NCBI GenBank assembly: GCA_913063035.1
Contig: CAJXYS010000001.1
Location: 113,733 to 177,732 of the forward strand
DNA from: an uncultured Maritimibacter sp.
GTDB lineage: Bacteria > Pseudomonadota > Alphaproteobacteria > Rhodobacterales > Rhodobacteraceae
DNA length: 64,000 bases
Direction: 5' to 3'
Shown here: one piece after another, positions 16,570 through 25,723 of the stretch
Layout: each line of letters begins with the position of its first letter
How positions within the stretch are numbered: the first letter of the stretch is position 1
Position numbers and translations under genes: made by a program
Notes under the pieces: model-generated
Database searches by the model: none
What the model was told of the DNA's origin: nothing
What the model saw: only the letters and a program-made list of their open reading frames with translations

Positions 16570-17700
16570 TCAGCCCGTCAGGCCGGGATTGAACAGGCCC
16601 TTCGGGTCGAACTTGGCCCGGAGCCCCGCGCTGATCCGCGCCAGCGCCGGAACCTCGGGCTGGAAGGGCGGGATCCGCGCCCGCGTCTCCGCCGACGCCC
16701 GGACGAGCGTGGCGTGGCCCGCATAGGTCCCGAGCGCCGCGCGCGCATCGGTGCCCTCGGGGATCAGCGCCCAGACGAGCCCGCCGCCCCAGTCGTAGAG
16801 CAGCGCTTCCGCCCCGAGCCGTTCGGCCAGCGCGGGCGCGTCGCCCGGCTTCACCGACAGCCGCCAGACATCGCCCGCGCGCCCGTGGAAATCGGCCACG
16901 TCGCGCACCCCGGTCCAGGTCTCCGCCACCCGGTCGGGATCGGTTTCCACCGCGACCGCGCCCGCATCGCCGAGCAACGCCGACAGGCGCCTCGCGCGAT
17001 AGGCCACAGAGCTTTCGAAGCCCTCGATCCGGATCAGCGTCTCCGGCGCGCCCGCCGCGCCCAGGGGCCTGTGCGCCGCACCCGTCACCTCGAAGGGCGA
17101 CCCCAGCGCGCGGGCAAGAACGGCCACCGCCGCCGCGTCCGACAGGCCGCGGATCGTCAGCGTCGCCGCGGCCGCCGGCGCCGGCAGCACCTTGAAGGAG
17201 ACCTCCGTCAACACGCCCAGCGTGCCGTGGCTCCCGGCCATGAGCTTCACCAGGTCGTAGCCGGTGACGTTCTTCATCACCCGCCCGCCATTCTTGACCA
17301 CCGCCCCGGTGCCGTCGACGAAGCGCAGGCCGAGCAGGAAATCCCGGCAGGCCCCGACCGAAATGCGCCGCGGGCCCGAAACATTGGCCGCCGCGGCGCC
17401 GCCGATGGTGGGCGTGCCCTCCGTGCCCAGCAGGCCGCGATGGTCCATCGGCTCGAAGGCCAGGCGCTGACCCTCGGCGGCCAGCGCCGCCTCGATCTCG
17501 GCCAGCGGCGTGCCCGCGCCGGCCACCATGGTCAGCGCGCCCGGCTCGTAGAGCCGGACGCCGCTCAGCCCCGCCGTGCCGAGCGCCGCGCCGGTCACCG
17601 GGCGCCCGACCGGACGCGTGCCGCCGCCCTGGATACGGAACGGGTCGCGCGCCGCGCGCACGGCCTCGGCCAGCGCCTCTTCTGTTTCCGGTGTCATCAT
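16570..17700 (-). CDS. glcE: Glycolate oxidase FAD-binding subunit
   Basis: Second flavin-type subunit of glycolate dehydrogenase, 376 residues. The FAD-binding domain (PF01565 type) is visible as FRIQGGGTRPVGRP, LLGTEGTPTIGGAAAANVSG and KNVTGYDLVKLMAGSHGTLG; the C-terminal part is a shortened GlcD-like cap ending FDPKGLFNPG. Two ATG codons stand in tandem (17700 and 17697). Both follow a 21-base dispersed element directly, so there is no ordinary ribosome site, and translation may depend on coupling or on that element. The gap to glcD is 46 bases and holds a GC hairpin. Confidence 0.93.
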   Translation of the reverse strand: MMTPETEEALAEAVRAARDPFRIQGGGTRPVGRPVTGAALGTAGLSGVRLYEPGALTMVAGAGTPLAEIEAALAAEGQRLAFEPMDHRGLLGTEGTPTIGGAAAANVSGPRRISVGACRDFLLGLRFVDGTGAVVKNGGRVMKNVTGYDLVKLMAGSHGTLGVLTEVSFKVLPAPAAAATLTIRGLSDAAAVAVLARALGSPFEVTGAAHRPLGAAGAPETLIRIEGFESSVAYRARRLSALLGDAGAVAVETDPDRVAETWTGVRDVADFHGRAGDVWRLSVKPGDAPALAERLGAEALLYDWGGGLVWALIPEGTDARAALGTYAGHATLVRASAETRARIPPFQPEVPALARISAGLRAKFDPKGLFNPGLTG

Positions 17701-17746
17701 TCCAAGTGGTCCAAGTATCCCGGGGGTCCGGGGGCAGCGCCCCCGG
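17701..17746 (-). repeat. Hairpin plus GGGATACTTGGACC element, copy 2
   Basis: Read on the minus strand, a perfect 8-bp stem CCGGGGGC-GCT-GCCCCCGG (17746-17728) starts immediately after the glcD stop, followed by six bases and a 21-base element (17721-17701) matching copy 1 at 2210-2230 in 20 of 21 positions. It fills the whole glcD-glcE gap and ends at the glcE start codon, so it could reduce read-through or set the glcD:glcE ratio. Confidence 0.6.
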
Positions 17747-19192
17747 TCATTCGGCGGCCATGGCAGGGCGACGGCTGGCGCTGGTCTCCAGCGGGAAGAC
17801 CTTGGCGGGGTTCAGCAGCCAGTCCGGGTCGAAGACGTCCTTCACCCGCATCTGCGCCTCCATGTCCTCGGGCGCGTACTGCGCCGCCATCAGGTCGCGC
17901 TTTTCCACCCCGACGCCATGTTCGCCGGTCAGGCAGCCGCCCGCCTCGACGCAGAGCGTCAGGATGTCGGCTCCCAGCGCCTCGGCCTTTTCCAGCTCGC
18001 CCGGTGCGTTCGCGTCGAACAGGATCAGGGGATGCATGTTGCCGTCCCCGGCGTGGAAGACATTCGCCACGCCAAGCCCGTATGCCTTCGAGAGATCGCC
18101 GATCCCCTTAAGCACCCGCGGAAGTTCCGAGACCGGGATCGTGCCGTCCAGACAGATATAGTCGTTGATCTGCCCCATCGCGCCGAAGGCCGATTTCCGG
18201 CCCTTCCAGATCAGCGCGGATTCCTCCGCAGAGCCGCTCTCGCGGAGTTCGTCGGGATTATGGGTCGCGGCGATCTGCTTGATCAGCCCGAGCTGTTCGT
18301 CGATCTCGGCCGCCGAGCCCTCGACCTCGACAATCAGCAGCGCCTCGACGTCCGGATACCCGGCATGGGCGAAATCCTCGCAGGCGCGAATGCAGGGCCG
18401 GTCCATGAACTCGATCGCCACGGGCAGCAGCCCGGCCTTGATGATGTCGCTGACGCAGGCGCCCGCCACCTCGTTCGAGGAGAAGCCCATCAGCAGCGGG
18501 CGCGCGCCCTCGGGCTGGCGCAGGATGCGCAGCGTCGCCTCGGTCACGACGCCGAGCTGCCCCTCGGACCCGCAGATCACGCCCAGGAGATCCAGCCCGC
18601 CGGCATCGAGATGCGCGCCGCCAAGCTCGACCACGCTGCCGTCCATCAACACCACCGTCGCGCCGAGCAGGTTGTTCGTCGTCACGCCGTATTTCAGGCA
18701 ATGCGCCCCGCCCGAGTTCATCGCGATGTTGCCGGCGATCGCGCAGGCCAGCTGGCTCGACGGATCCGGGGCATAAAAGAAGCCCTCTTCCTCCACGGCG
18801 CCGGTGACCGAAAGATTGGTGCGCCCGGTCTGGACACGGATGAACCGGTTCGCGTAGTCGGTCTCAAGCACGTCGTTCATGCGGGCCACGCCCAGGATCA
18901 CGCTGTCGGCCGTCGGCAGCGCGCCCCCGGCCAGCGAGGTGCCGGCGCCGCGCGGCACGACCGGCACGCGTTCCTCGTGGCAGATGCGCAGCACCGCCGA
19001 CACCTCCGCGGTGGAGGCCGGCAGCACCACCGCCAGGGGCGGGCAGCGATAGGCGGTGAGCGCGTCGCATTCATAGGCGCGCGTTTCCGCGGGATCGTGG
19101 ATCAGCGCGTCCGCCGGCAGCTCCTTGGCCAGCCGGGCGATGATCTTGTCCTTCCGCGACAGGATCGCGGCGTCGGGGGCGGGCATCTCCAT
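17747..19192 (-). CDS. glcD: Glycolate oxidase catalytic FAD subunit
   Basis: Main flavin subunit of glycolate dehydrogenase, 481 residues, oxidising glycolate to glyoxylate. It has the vanillyl-alcohol-oxidase-type FAD domain (VVPRGAGTSLAGGALP near residue 80, AGNIAMNSGGAHCLKYG) and the C-terminal FAD-oxidase domain with NVFHAGDGNMHPLILFD and the closing GEHGVGVEKRD. First gene of the operon; AAGGAA precedes the ATG. Upstream is a promoter TTGCAT-N16-TATGAT whose -10 sits inside a GntR-type dyad, the same as at the GntR gene at 42177. The regulator is therefore probably the GlcC-like protein encoded 23 kb away. Confidence 0.95.
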   Translation of the reverse strand: MEMPAPDAAILSRKDKIIARLAKELPADALIHDPAETRAYECDALTAYRCPPLAVVLPASTAEVSAVLRICHEERVPVVPRGAGTSLAGGALPTADSVILGVARMNDVLETDYANRFIRVQTGRTNLSVTGAVEEEGFFYAPDPSSQLACAIAGNIAMNSGGAHCLKYGVTTNNLLGATVVLMDGSVVELGGAHLDAGGLDLLGVICGSEGQLGVVTEATLRILRQPEGARPLLMGFSSNEVAGACVSDIIKAGLLPVAIEFMDRPCIRACEDFAHAGYPDVEALLIVEVEGSAAEIDEQLGLIKQIAATHNPDELRESGSAEESALIWKGRKSAFGAMGQINDYICLDGTIPVSELPRVLKGIGDLSKAYGLGVANVFHAGDGNMHPLILFDANAPGELEKAEALGADILTLCVEAGGCLTGEHGVGVEKRDLMAAQYAPEDMEAQMRVKDVFDPDWLLNPAKVFPLETSASRRPAMAAE

Positions 19193-19211
19193 GGGCGCGT
19201 TTCCTTCATAT

Positions 19212-19247
19212 TTGGTAAAATCATATTACCAATTTTGGCCTATGCAA
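19212..19247 (-). promoter_or_regulatory. glcD promoter with GntR-type operator
   Basis: On the minus strand a -35 TTGCAT (19247-19242) and -10 TATGAT (19225-19220) are separated by 16 bases. The -10 lies in the centre of a perfect dyad TTGGTAA-N7-TTACCAA (19212-19232). Its core TGGT-N11-ACCA has the same geometry as the dyad over the promoter of the gntR gene (42144-42162). This fits the TGGT/ACCA type of FadR-GlcC subfamily operators and predicts repression by occlusion of RNA polymerase. Confidence 0.6.
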
Positions 19248-19276
19248 GGAAAATCTCCGGCATATACCGTAACGGC

Positions 19277-19975
19277 ATGGATCTTCTCGCGCGCCTCACG
19301 CTTTTCTCGGTGCTCGACGGCATCGCCGTCGGGCTGTTGTTCGCCGCATGGCTCGGGATCGGGCTGATGATCGAGCGCGAGTCGCGGACCCGCCCCTCGA
19401 CCTCGGCGCTGATGCGGCGCTACCGGCGGGACTGGATGCGCGAATTCGTCACCCGTCAGCCGCGGATCTTCGACGCCAACATCCTGTCCACGCTCCGGCA
19501 GGGCACGACCTTCTTCGCCTCCGCCTGCATGATCGCGATCGGCGGCGGCCTCGCGCTGCTCGGCAATACCGAGCGGCTTCGCGGCGTGGCCCGGGACCTG
19601 ACGCTCGACAGCGCGCCGGAGGTCGTCTGGGAAATCAAGATCCTGCTCGCGCTGCTGCTGGTGGCGTCCGCCTTCCTGAAATTCGTCTGGTCGCACCGGC
19701 TCTTCGGCTATTGCGCGGTCGTCATGGCCTCGATCCCGAACGAGCCCGACGATCCGCAGGCCGCGCCCCGTGCCGCGCAGGCGGCCGAGCTGAACATCAC
19801 CGCGTCGCGCAGCTTCAACCGCGGTCTGCGATCGGTCTATTTCGCGCTGGCCGCGCTGGCCTGGCTGCTCGGGGCGATCCCGCTCATCCTGGCCACGCTC
19901 GCGGCGTTTCTCGTGCTTTACCGCCGCGAGTTCCGGTCGCGGTCGCGCACGATCCTTCTGGGCGATACGACCTGA
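19277..19975 (+). CDS. DUF599 family membrane protein
   Basis: An inner-membrane protein of 232 residues with about four helices: near 8-28 (FSVLDGIAVGLLFAAWLGIG), 78-95 (FFASACMIAIGGGLALLG), 120-140 (LLALLLVASAFLKFVWSH) and near the C-terminus (FALAALAWLLGAIPLILATL). The conserved block RREWM-like (RRDWMREFVTRQPRIFDANI) and the SHRLFGYCAVVM segment match DUF599, a family of unknown function. Divergent from glcD, 84 bases apart, sharing the control region; whether it is co-regulated with glycolate oxidation is unknown. Confidence 0.8.
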   Translation: MDLLARLTLFSVLDGIAVGLLFAAWLGIGLMIERESRTRPSTSALMRRYRRDWMREFVTRQPRIFDANILSTLRQGTTFFASACMIAIGGGLALLGNTERLRGVARDLTLDSAPEVVWEIKILLALLLVASAFLKFVWSHRLFGYCAVVMASIPNEPDDPQAAPRAAQAAELNITASRSFNRGLRSVYFALAALAWLLGAIPLILATLAAFLVLYRREFRSRSRTILLGDTT

Positions 19976-19984
19976 CCGCCGCCG

Positions 19985-22063
19985 CTACCGCCCCTCGCGC
20001 AGCCAGGCCCCGAGACTGAGCGCGGCCGCGAGCAGCAGGAACAGCACCGCCGGCAAGAGCGGCCGGATGCGGATATCCGTCGTGAGATAGGCCTCGCGCG
20101 GGGTCAGCCCGACCCAGCCACGCCCGGCCGCGACCCGCCCTGCGCGGACGTCCCGGATCCCCGGAAAGCCGTCCTCCAGCCGCAGGATGCCGCCGCGCTG
20201 GCGCTCCACCACCGGGGCGAGCTTGTCGCCGGTGGCGATGGTCTCCGCGTATTCGCGCGGCGCGGCGGGGCCAAGCGCGATCACCGCGTCCTTCTCGGCG
20301 TCGGCCAGCCGGTAGAGACCGGTCTCGGGTCCCTCGTAGCTGGCAGTGAAGCGGCCCGGGGCGGTTTCGGTCAGCTCGACGGCGACCTCCTCGCCGGCGG
20401 GCGTGGTCACGGTGACGCTGCGCGCGCCCTCGGCCAGCGACCGGCGCGTGATGTTGATGGTCTGCCCCTGTGCCTCGGCGCGCAGCGCCTCTTCCTCGAG
20501 CTCGGGCTCCTTCATCATCCAGTGCGCAAGCCGGCGCAGCAGTTCGAGCTGCGGCCCGCCGCCCTCGTAGCCGCGATGCCAGAGCCAGGCATGGTCGGAG
20601 GCCAGCAGCGCCACGCGCCCCGCCTCGACGCGGTCGAGCACCAGGAGCGGGCGCGCGTCCGCGCCGCGCATGACCGTGTCGCCCGCCTCGGCAGTCACGT
20701 CGATCTGGCGGAACCAGCGCCCCCAGCCGGGGGTGCCGTCCTCGGCCGCGGGGCGCGGCGCGAAATCCTCGAGCCCGGCGGTCACCGGGTGACGCGCGCC
20801 GAGATCCGAGACCTCGGGGGTATAGCCCCGCTCGACGACGCGGGCGGTGGGCATGCCGGGCAGGACCTCGGCCAGCGGCGAGCGCCAGAGGCTTTCGGCC
20901 CCGGCGAATTCCGGACCGGCCGCCAGCAGCACGGCGCCGCCGTCCTCGACGTAGCGGCGGACGTTGTCGAGGTAGATCGGCGGCAGGATCCCGCGCTGGC
21001 GATAGCGGTCGAAGACGATCAGGTCGAACTCGTCGATCTTCTCAAGGAAAAGCTCGCGCGTCGGGAAAGCGATGAGGCTCAGCTCGCTGACCGGCACGCC
21101 ATCCTGCTTGGTGGGCGGGCGCAGGATGGTGAAATGCACCAGGTCGACCGAGCTGTCGGATTTCAGCAGGTTGCGCCAGGTTCGTTCGCCCGCATGCGGT
21201 TCGCCCGACACCAGCAACACGCGCAGCCGGTCGCGCACGCCGTTGATGGAGATCACCGCGGCGTTGTTGCGGTCGGTCAGCTCGCCCTCGGCAGCCGGAA
21301 CCTCGAACTGGATGACGTTCATCCCGCCATGCGGCAGCCGGATCGGCACCTCCATGTCACGGCCGACGGGCACGCTGAAGCTCTGGGGCTCGCCGCCGTC
21401 GATGGTGACGAAGAGCTCGACCATGCCCTCGGCATCGGCCGGCACGTCGCCCTGGTTCTCGATCCGCAGCCGCAGCGTGACCGGCTCGCCGATGATCGCG
21501 AAGGCCGGCGCGTTGCGCACCTGCAGACGCCGGTCCCAGTCGCCCTCGCGCCCGGTCAGCAGCGCGTGTACCGGCGCCGGCATCTCGGGCGCCATGTCGA
21601 GATCGTGCAGCTGCCCGTCGGTGATCAGCACCGCCCCGGCGATCCGCCCGCGCGGGGCCTCGGCCAGCGCCTCGGACAGCGCCGTCATCAGCAGCGTGCC
21701 GCGCTCGCTGCCCTCGGGCGCGTCGGCGACACGGGCGATGCGCAGCTCCGTGTTCGCGCGCGCGGCGATCCGGCGCTCCAGCTCGGCCAGCGCCGCATCG
21801 GTCTGCGCGGCCCGGTCCGAAATGCCCTGCGAGGCCGTCCGGTCCACCACGGCCAGCACGATGTCGGTCAGCGGGTCGCGCGCCTCTTCCTGGAGCGACG
21901 GGTTGGCAAGCGCCGCCAGCACGGCGAGCGCGCCCAGCCCCCGGAGCCACCAGCCGGCCAGGCGCCGCCACAAGGCGAAGCCGAGCACGACGCAGGCCAG
22001 CGCCGCGAGAACGGCAAGAACCGGCAGCGCCAGGAGCGGGTCGAAGACGATCTCGCGGCTCAT
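19985..22063 (-). CDS. Membrane protein of the MoxR/DUF4159 operon (VWA-like / amidotransferase-fold)
   Basis: A 692-residue protein with two N-terminal helices (about 9-28 and 38-54), a large soluble region and one C-terminal helix (LLPAVLFLLLAAALSLGAWL). The soluble part begins with a von Willebrand-like Rossmann segment (DIVLAVVDRTASQG, IAGAVLITDG), then beta-rich repeats, then a class-I-amidotransferase-like region (FDLIVFDRYRQRGILP and YVEDGGAVLLAAGPEF) without an obvious catalytic Cys. It is the last gene of moxR-DUF58-DUF4159-this gene, with a 1-base gap to its predecessor. The role is unknown; related operons are thought to act at the cell envelope. Confidence 0.7.
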   Translation of the reverse strand: MSREIVFDPLLALPVLAVLAALACVVLGFALWRRLAGWWLRGLGALAVLAALANPSLQEEARDPLTDIVLAVVDRTASQGISDRAAQTDAALAELERRIAARANTELRIARVADAPEGSERGTLLMTALSEALAEAPRGRIAGAVLITDGQLHDLDMAPEMPAPVHALLTGREGDWDRRLQVRNAPAFAIIGEPVTLRLRIENQGDVPADAEGMVELFVTIDGGEPQSFSVPVGRDMEVPIRLPHGGMNVIQFEVPAAEGELTDRNNAAVISINGVRDRLRVLLVSGEPHAGERTWRNLLKSDSSVDLVHFTILRPPTKQDGVPVSELSLIAFPTRELFLEKIDEFDLIVFDRYRQRGILPPIYLDNVRRYVEDGGAVLLAAGPEFAGAESLWRSPLAEVLPGMPTARVVERGYTPEVSDLGARHPVTAGLEDFAPRPAAEDGTPGWGRWFRQIDVTAEAGDTVMRGADARPLLVLDRVEAGRVALLASDHAWLWHRGYEGGGPQLELLRRLAHWMMKEPELEEEALRAEAQGQTINITRRSLAEGARSVTVTTPAGEEVAVELTETAPGRFTASYEGPETGLYRLADAEKDAVIALGPAAPREYAETIATGDKLAPVVERQRGGILRLEDGFPGIRDVRAGRVAAGRGWVGLTPREAYLTTDIRIRPLLPAVLFLLLAAALSLGAWLREGR

Positions 22064-22064
22064 G

Positions 22065-24836
22065 TCATTGCCCCAGCCTGTCCAGCAGCGCAGGCACGTG
22101 CACCTGGTCGGACTTGTAGTTCCCGGTCAGCACATGCATCACCAGGTTGATCCCGAAACGCAGCGCGTATTCCCGCTGCCGCTCGCCGCCATAGCCGCGG
22201 CCGACGGGAAACAGGTACTGCCCGTTCTGGCCCACCGCCCAGGCCGCTGCCCAGTCGTTGCCGCCGATCACCACCGGGGTTACGCCATCGTTGAGATCGC
22301 GGAACGGCATGCCCTCGATCTGCTCGGCATCCGGCGGCGCCGCCTCGACCCAGACGTCGCGGCTGTCGTGGCGGCCCGGGAAATCCTGCAGAAGGTAGAA
22401 GGTCCGCGTCAGCACGTGATCCTCGGGTACGGGTTCCAGCGGCGGTACGTCCAGGGGCGCGGCCAGCTGCTGCAGCTTGCGCCCGTTGGGCGTGCCGGTG
22501 CCGAACCGGCCGATATCGGCGTCCCGCGTGTCGAAGAGGATCATGCCGCCGGTCCGCAGGTACTGGTTCAGCTCGGCATAAGCCTCGGGCGAGGGGCGCG
22601 GCTGGGTCTCGGTAACCGGCCAGTAGAGCAGCGGGTAAAAGGCCAGCTCGTCGGTCTCGAGATCGACGCCGATCGGCTCTTCCGGTTCGACCGAGGTGCG
22701 CCGCGCCAGCGTCAGGGACAGCCCCCGGAGCCCCGCCGCGGAGATCCGGTCGAGCGCGGCATCGCCGGTCACGACATAGGCCAGCACGGTTTCGGTGGTG
22801 GCCTCGATCGCACGGGCCTCGCCCTCGCCCCCGGGTTGCTGTGCCTCTGCCCCGCCGGGCGCCAGCAGGACCAGCGCCAAGAGCGCTGCCGCCCCCTGCC
22901 TGGGCCCGGTCAGCCGGCCCGCCAGCCAAAGCGTGGCGACGACATCGGCCATGAGCGCCAGCAGCGCCGCCGCCAGCAAGGCCCCCTTGAGGCCGGTCTG
23001 GCGCGTCACGCCGAGTCCCTCGACGGGCACCGAGGCGGGCCACTCCGTCGCCGCGATCTCGTCTTCGGGCCCGATCACGTTGAGCGCAACGCGCCGTTCG
23101 CCGTCGGCATAGAGCCCCGGCCGCAACGCCGGGCCGGCAATGCCCTCGGCCAGTGCCGTGCCGTCCACGCCAGCCAGTGCGCCCGCGTCACGTTCCACCC
23201 CGAAGCCATCGAGCACACGGACGGCTTCCCAGGTCGTTCCCTCGAGTTCCGCGGCGCTGGGCTGGACCGGGCGCGTGGAGACCGCGAGACGGTCGAGCAT
23301 CTGCACGAACAGCCCCGAGAGCGGCAGGCTCGACCATTCGGCGTTGGCGGTGACATGGAACAGCACGACCTGCCCCTGGCCCAGCGCCTTGCGGGTCACC
23401 AGCGGCGTGCCGTCGGCAAGCGCCGCGATCACCCGGTCGGCGAGCGCCGGGTCGGGCTGGGCCACCACCTGGCTGGTGACGGTGACGTCCTCCGGGATGG
23501 CGAGGCCGTGAAAGGGCGAGTCCTCGGGGAAGGGGCGCAATTCCTTCGGCGCGCCCCAGCTCATGGCGCCGCCGACGCTGCGCCCGCCGGCCCGCAGGCG
23601 CACGGGCATCAGCGCCGGCTCCTCGTCGCGCGCCACGTCGCTGGCCGCCAGCCGCGGACCGGCGAAGCGCAGCAGCAGGCCGCCCTCCTCGACCCAGGCC
23701 TCGATCTCGTCGGATTCGAGCGGCGTCAACTGCGCCACGTCGGCCAGGGCGATCACGTCGGGATCGGCCAGCAGGATATCGTCCAGCGTGCCCTCGATCA
23801 GGTCCGCGGTCGGCTCGAGCGCCTGGCGCAGATAATGGAGCGGCGACAGCAGCTCGGTGCCCTCGCGGTCCTCGCGCGCGGCGAAGAGCGCGACCTGCCG
23901 CCGCTTCAGCGCGTCGTCGGTCAGGCTCACCGCGCCGGCCGACCGCGTTCCGGCGATCTCGAATCGCCGGATGCGGTTGCGCAGCTCGGCCGGCACCGAC
24001 AGCGCGCCCTCGGCGCGGGTGCCGTCGCCTTCGAAGCTGAGCGGCAGCTCGGCCAGCACCCGTTCGATCCCGGCCGGGTCCGGGCCGATGGCCCGCAGGG
24101 TGATCTCGCGCGCGACGGCTGCGCCCGCCCGCATGGCGTCGAGCCTGATGGCGCCGTCCTCGAAGGCCGGCGGACGCAGCGCAAGCCGCCCCGCGCCGGA
24201 TTCGAACGCCATGACCGTTCCGCGGCTTTCGAGCGCGGCCAGGAGATCGGCCCGCCCCGCCCGGGCCAGCCCGTCGGACATCCAGTAGGTGTCGAAATCC
24301 CGCGCGGCCCCGCGCACCCAGTCGACCGCGGCCGCGTCATCCGGCATCCAGGCCGCCGGGGCGAGGCTCGGCAAACGTTCCGCCCAGGCCTCGGCCGACT
24401 GGAATTCCGGCCCGCCCGCCGACAGGTCCGTCAGGGCCGCCACGGCGACAGGCCGGCCCGCCTGGCGCGCGACGTCGAGCAGCTCGGCCGCCTTGTCCCG
24501 GCGCAGCCCCCAGTCCTGGGCGGAGGCCCAGCTGCCATCCATCAGGATCAGGAGCGGACCGGCCCCCTCGCGCGCGTCGCGCGGGTTCAGGACCGGCCCG
24601 GCAAAGCCGACGATCAGCGCGGCAACGGCCAGGCAGCGCAGCAAAAGCAGCCACCAGGGCGTGCGGTCGCTCTCGGTCTCTTCGTCACGAAGCCCAAGCA
24701 GCAGCGTGACCGCCGGGAACCGCCGCCGGATCGGCGCGGGCGGCACGGCGCGCAGCAGCCACCAGAGCGCGGGCAGCGCCACCAGCCCCAGCAGAAGCCA
24801 GGGCGTGGTAAAGGCAAGCGGGCCGATCGACCACAT
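22065..24836 (-). CDS. BatA-N-terminal / DUF4159 membrane protein
   Basis: A 923-residue membrane protein. The N-terminus is the BatA-type double helix (FTTPWLLLGLVALPALWWLL and WWLLLLRCLAVAALIVGFAG), followed by a degenerate VWA-like region (GPLLILMDGSWASAQD). Two more helices stand around residues 620-670. The C-terminal 220 residues are DUF4159: LAYVVTGDAALDRISAAGL, FYPLLYWPV, GGMILFDTRD and GINLVMHVLTGNYKSDQVH. Overlaps the DUF58 gene by one base. Function unknown; always encoded with MoxR and DUF58 proteins in alphaproteobacteria as far as I know, suggesting a chaperone-assembled envelope complex. Confidence 0.82.
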   Translation of the reverse strand: MWSIGPLAFTTPWLLLGLVALPALWWLLRAVPPAPIRRRFPAVTLLLGLRDEETESDRTPWWLLLLRCLAVAALIVGFAGPVLNPRDAREGAGPLLILMDGSWASAQDWGLRRDKAAELLDVARQAGRPVAVAALTDLSAGGPEFQSAEAWAERLPSLAPAAWMPDDAAAVDWVRGAARDFDTYWMSDGLARAGRADLLAALESRGTVMAFESGAGRLALRPPAFEDGAIRLDAMRAGAAVAREITLRAIGPDPAGIERVLAELPLSFEGDGTRAEGALSVPAELRNRIRRFEIAGTRSAGAVSLTDDALKRRQVALFAAREDREGTELLSPLHYLRQALEPTADLIEGTLDDILLADPDVIALADVAQLTPLESDEIEAWVEEGGLLLRFAGPRLAASDVARDEEPALMPVRLRAGGRSVGGAMSWGAPKELRPFPEDSPFHGLAIPEDVTVTSQVVAQPDPALADRVIAALADGTPLVTRKALGQGQVVLFHVTANAEWSSLPLSGLFVQMLDRLAVSTRPVQPSAAELEGTTWEAVRVLDGFGVERDAGALAGVDGTALAEGIAGPALRPGLYADGERRVALNVIGPEDEIAATEWPASVPVEGLGVTRQTGLKGALLAAALLALMADVVATLWLAGRLTGPRQGAAALLALVLLAPGGAEAQQPGGEGEARAIEATTETVLAYVVTGDAALDRISAAGLRGLSLTLARRTSVEPEEPIGVDLETDELAFYPLLYWPVTETQPRPSPEAYAELNQYLRTGGMILFDTRDADIGRFGTGTPNGRKLQQLAAPLDVPPLEPVPEDHVLTRTFYLLQDFPGRHDSRDVWVEAAPPDAEQIEGMPFRDLNDGVTPVVIGGNDWAAAWAVGQNGQYLFPVGRGYGGERQREYALRFGINLVMHVLTGNYKSDQVHVPALLDRLGQ

Positions 24837-25723
24837 CAGCGCCCCCCTTCCAGCGCCCGGTAGAGCCAGAGCAGCGCCGACTGCGCGGAATCGCCGGTAT
24901 GATGGCAGCTGTACTGCCAGCCGGTGCGCGCCGCGACATCGGCCAGCCGTGCCTTGCGCGCCGCCAGCCGTTCAAGGTAGCGCGGTTTCAGCTCGCCGGC
25001 CTTCAGGGTCTCGAAACTGACGGCGCCGCTCATGCTTTCGAAGATGGTGCGCCCGTCGAAGGGGAAGGCCTCTTCCTGCGGGTCGAGCACCTGCAGCAAC
25101 ACCCCCTTCACCCCGCGATCCGCGGCATGGGAAAGCACCGTCTCGACACGCGACCAGTCGCCGAGGAAATCCGAGATCAGCACGGCACGCGCGCCGGTCG
25201 GCATCGGGCGCTCGACCGGGACGCCGTAATCGGCGGCATCCTCCTCGTCGAGCTCGGCCGCGATCCGCAGAAGTTGCGCCTCGCCGTGGCGGGGCGGCTC
25301 AGGATCCTGCATCAGCCCGACGCGCTCGCCGCCGCGGTTCAGCAGGATCGCCCCGGCCAGGCCGAGCAGCTTGGCACGGTCGCCCTTGCTGGGCCGGTCG
25401 TCGGACCCGGAAAAGGCCATCGCGCGGGCGGTGTCGATCCAGAAGAGGACGCTCTGCGCCGCCTGCCATTCCTTTTCCCGCACGAAGGCCGCGTCCGACC
25501 GGCCCGACCGGCGCCAGTCGATGTCGCGCCACGCGTCGCCCGGATGGGCGGCCCGGTACTGCCAGAACTCGTCCCCGACGCCGGCGCGGCGGCGGCCATG
25601 CTCGCCCAGGATAACCGTCGCGGCCAGGTGCTCGGCCGCGGCCAGCAGCGGCGGCAGGCCGGCTGAAACGCCCTCGGCCCGGTGGCGCAGGCGCGCGGCA
25701 GGAAGGGCGTGCGGGTCGGTCAA
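24836..25723 (-). CDS. DUF58 domain protein
   Basis: A 295-residue soluble protein of the DUF58 family, with the conserved block GDAWRDIDWRRSGRSD (the family's P-x-D-W-R-x-S type signature) near residues 70-85, followed by a VWA-like fold (VLFWIDTARAM, RAVLISDFLGDW). DUF58 proteins are the usual partners of MoxR ATPases; the pair is believed to act in maturation or assembly of protein complexes. It overlaps the moxR stop by four bases and the DUF4159 start by one, so all four genes are translationally linked. Confidence 0.87.
   Translation of the reverse strand: MTDPHALPAARLRHRAEGVSAGLPPLLAAAEHLAATVILGEHGRRRAGVGDEFWQYRAAHPGDAWRDIDWRRSGRSDAAFVREKEWQAAQSVLFWIDTARAMAFSGSDDRPSKGDRAKLLGLAGAILLNRGGERVGLMQDPEPPRHGEAQLLRIAAELDEEDAADYGVPVERPMPTGARAVLISDFLGDWSRVETVLSHAADRGVKGVLLQVLDPQEEAFPFDGRTIFESMSGAVSFETLKAGELKPRYLERLAARKARLADVAARTGWQYSCHHTGDSAQSALLWLYRALEGGR

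Noticed and set aside
21072..24863. A 1,263-codon open frame opposite the DUF4159 operon
   Set aside because: It spans two real genes antisense and is composed of shadow-type sequence; the minus-strand genes have overlaps, ribosome sites and known domains.
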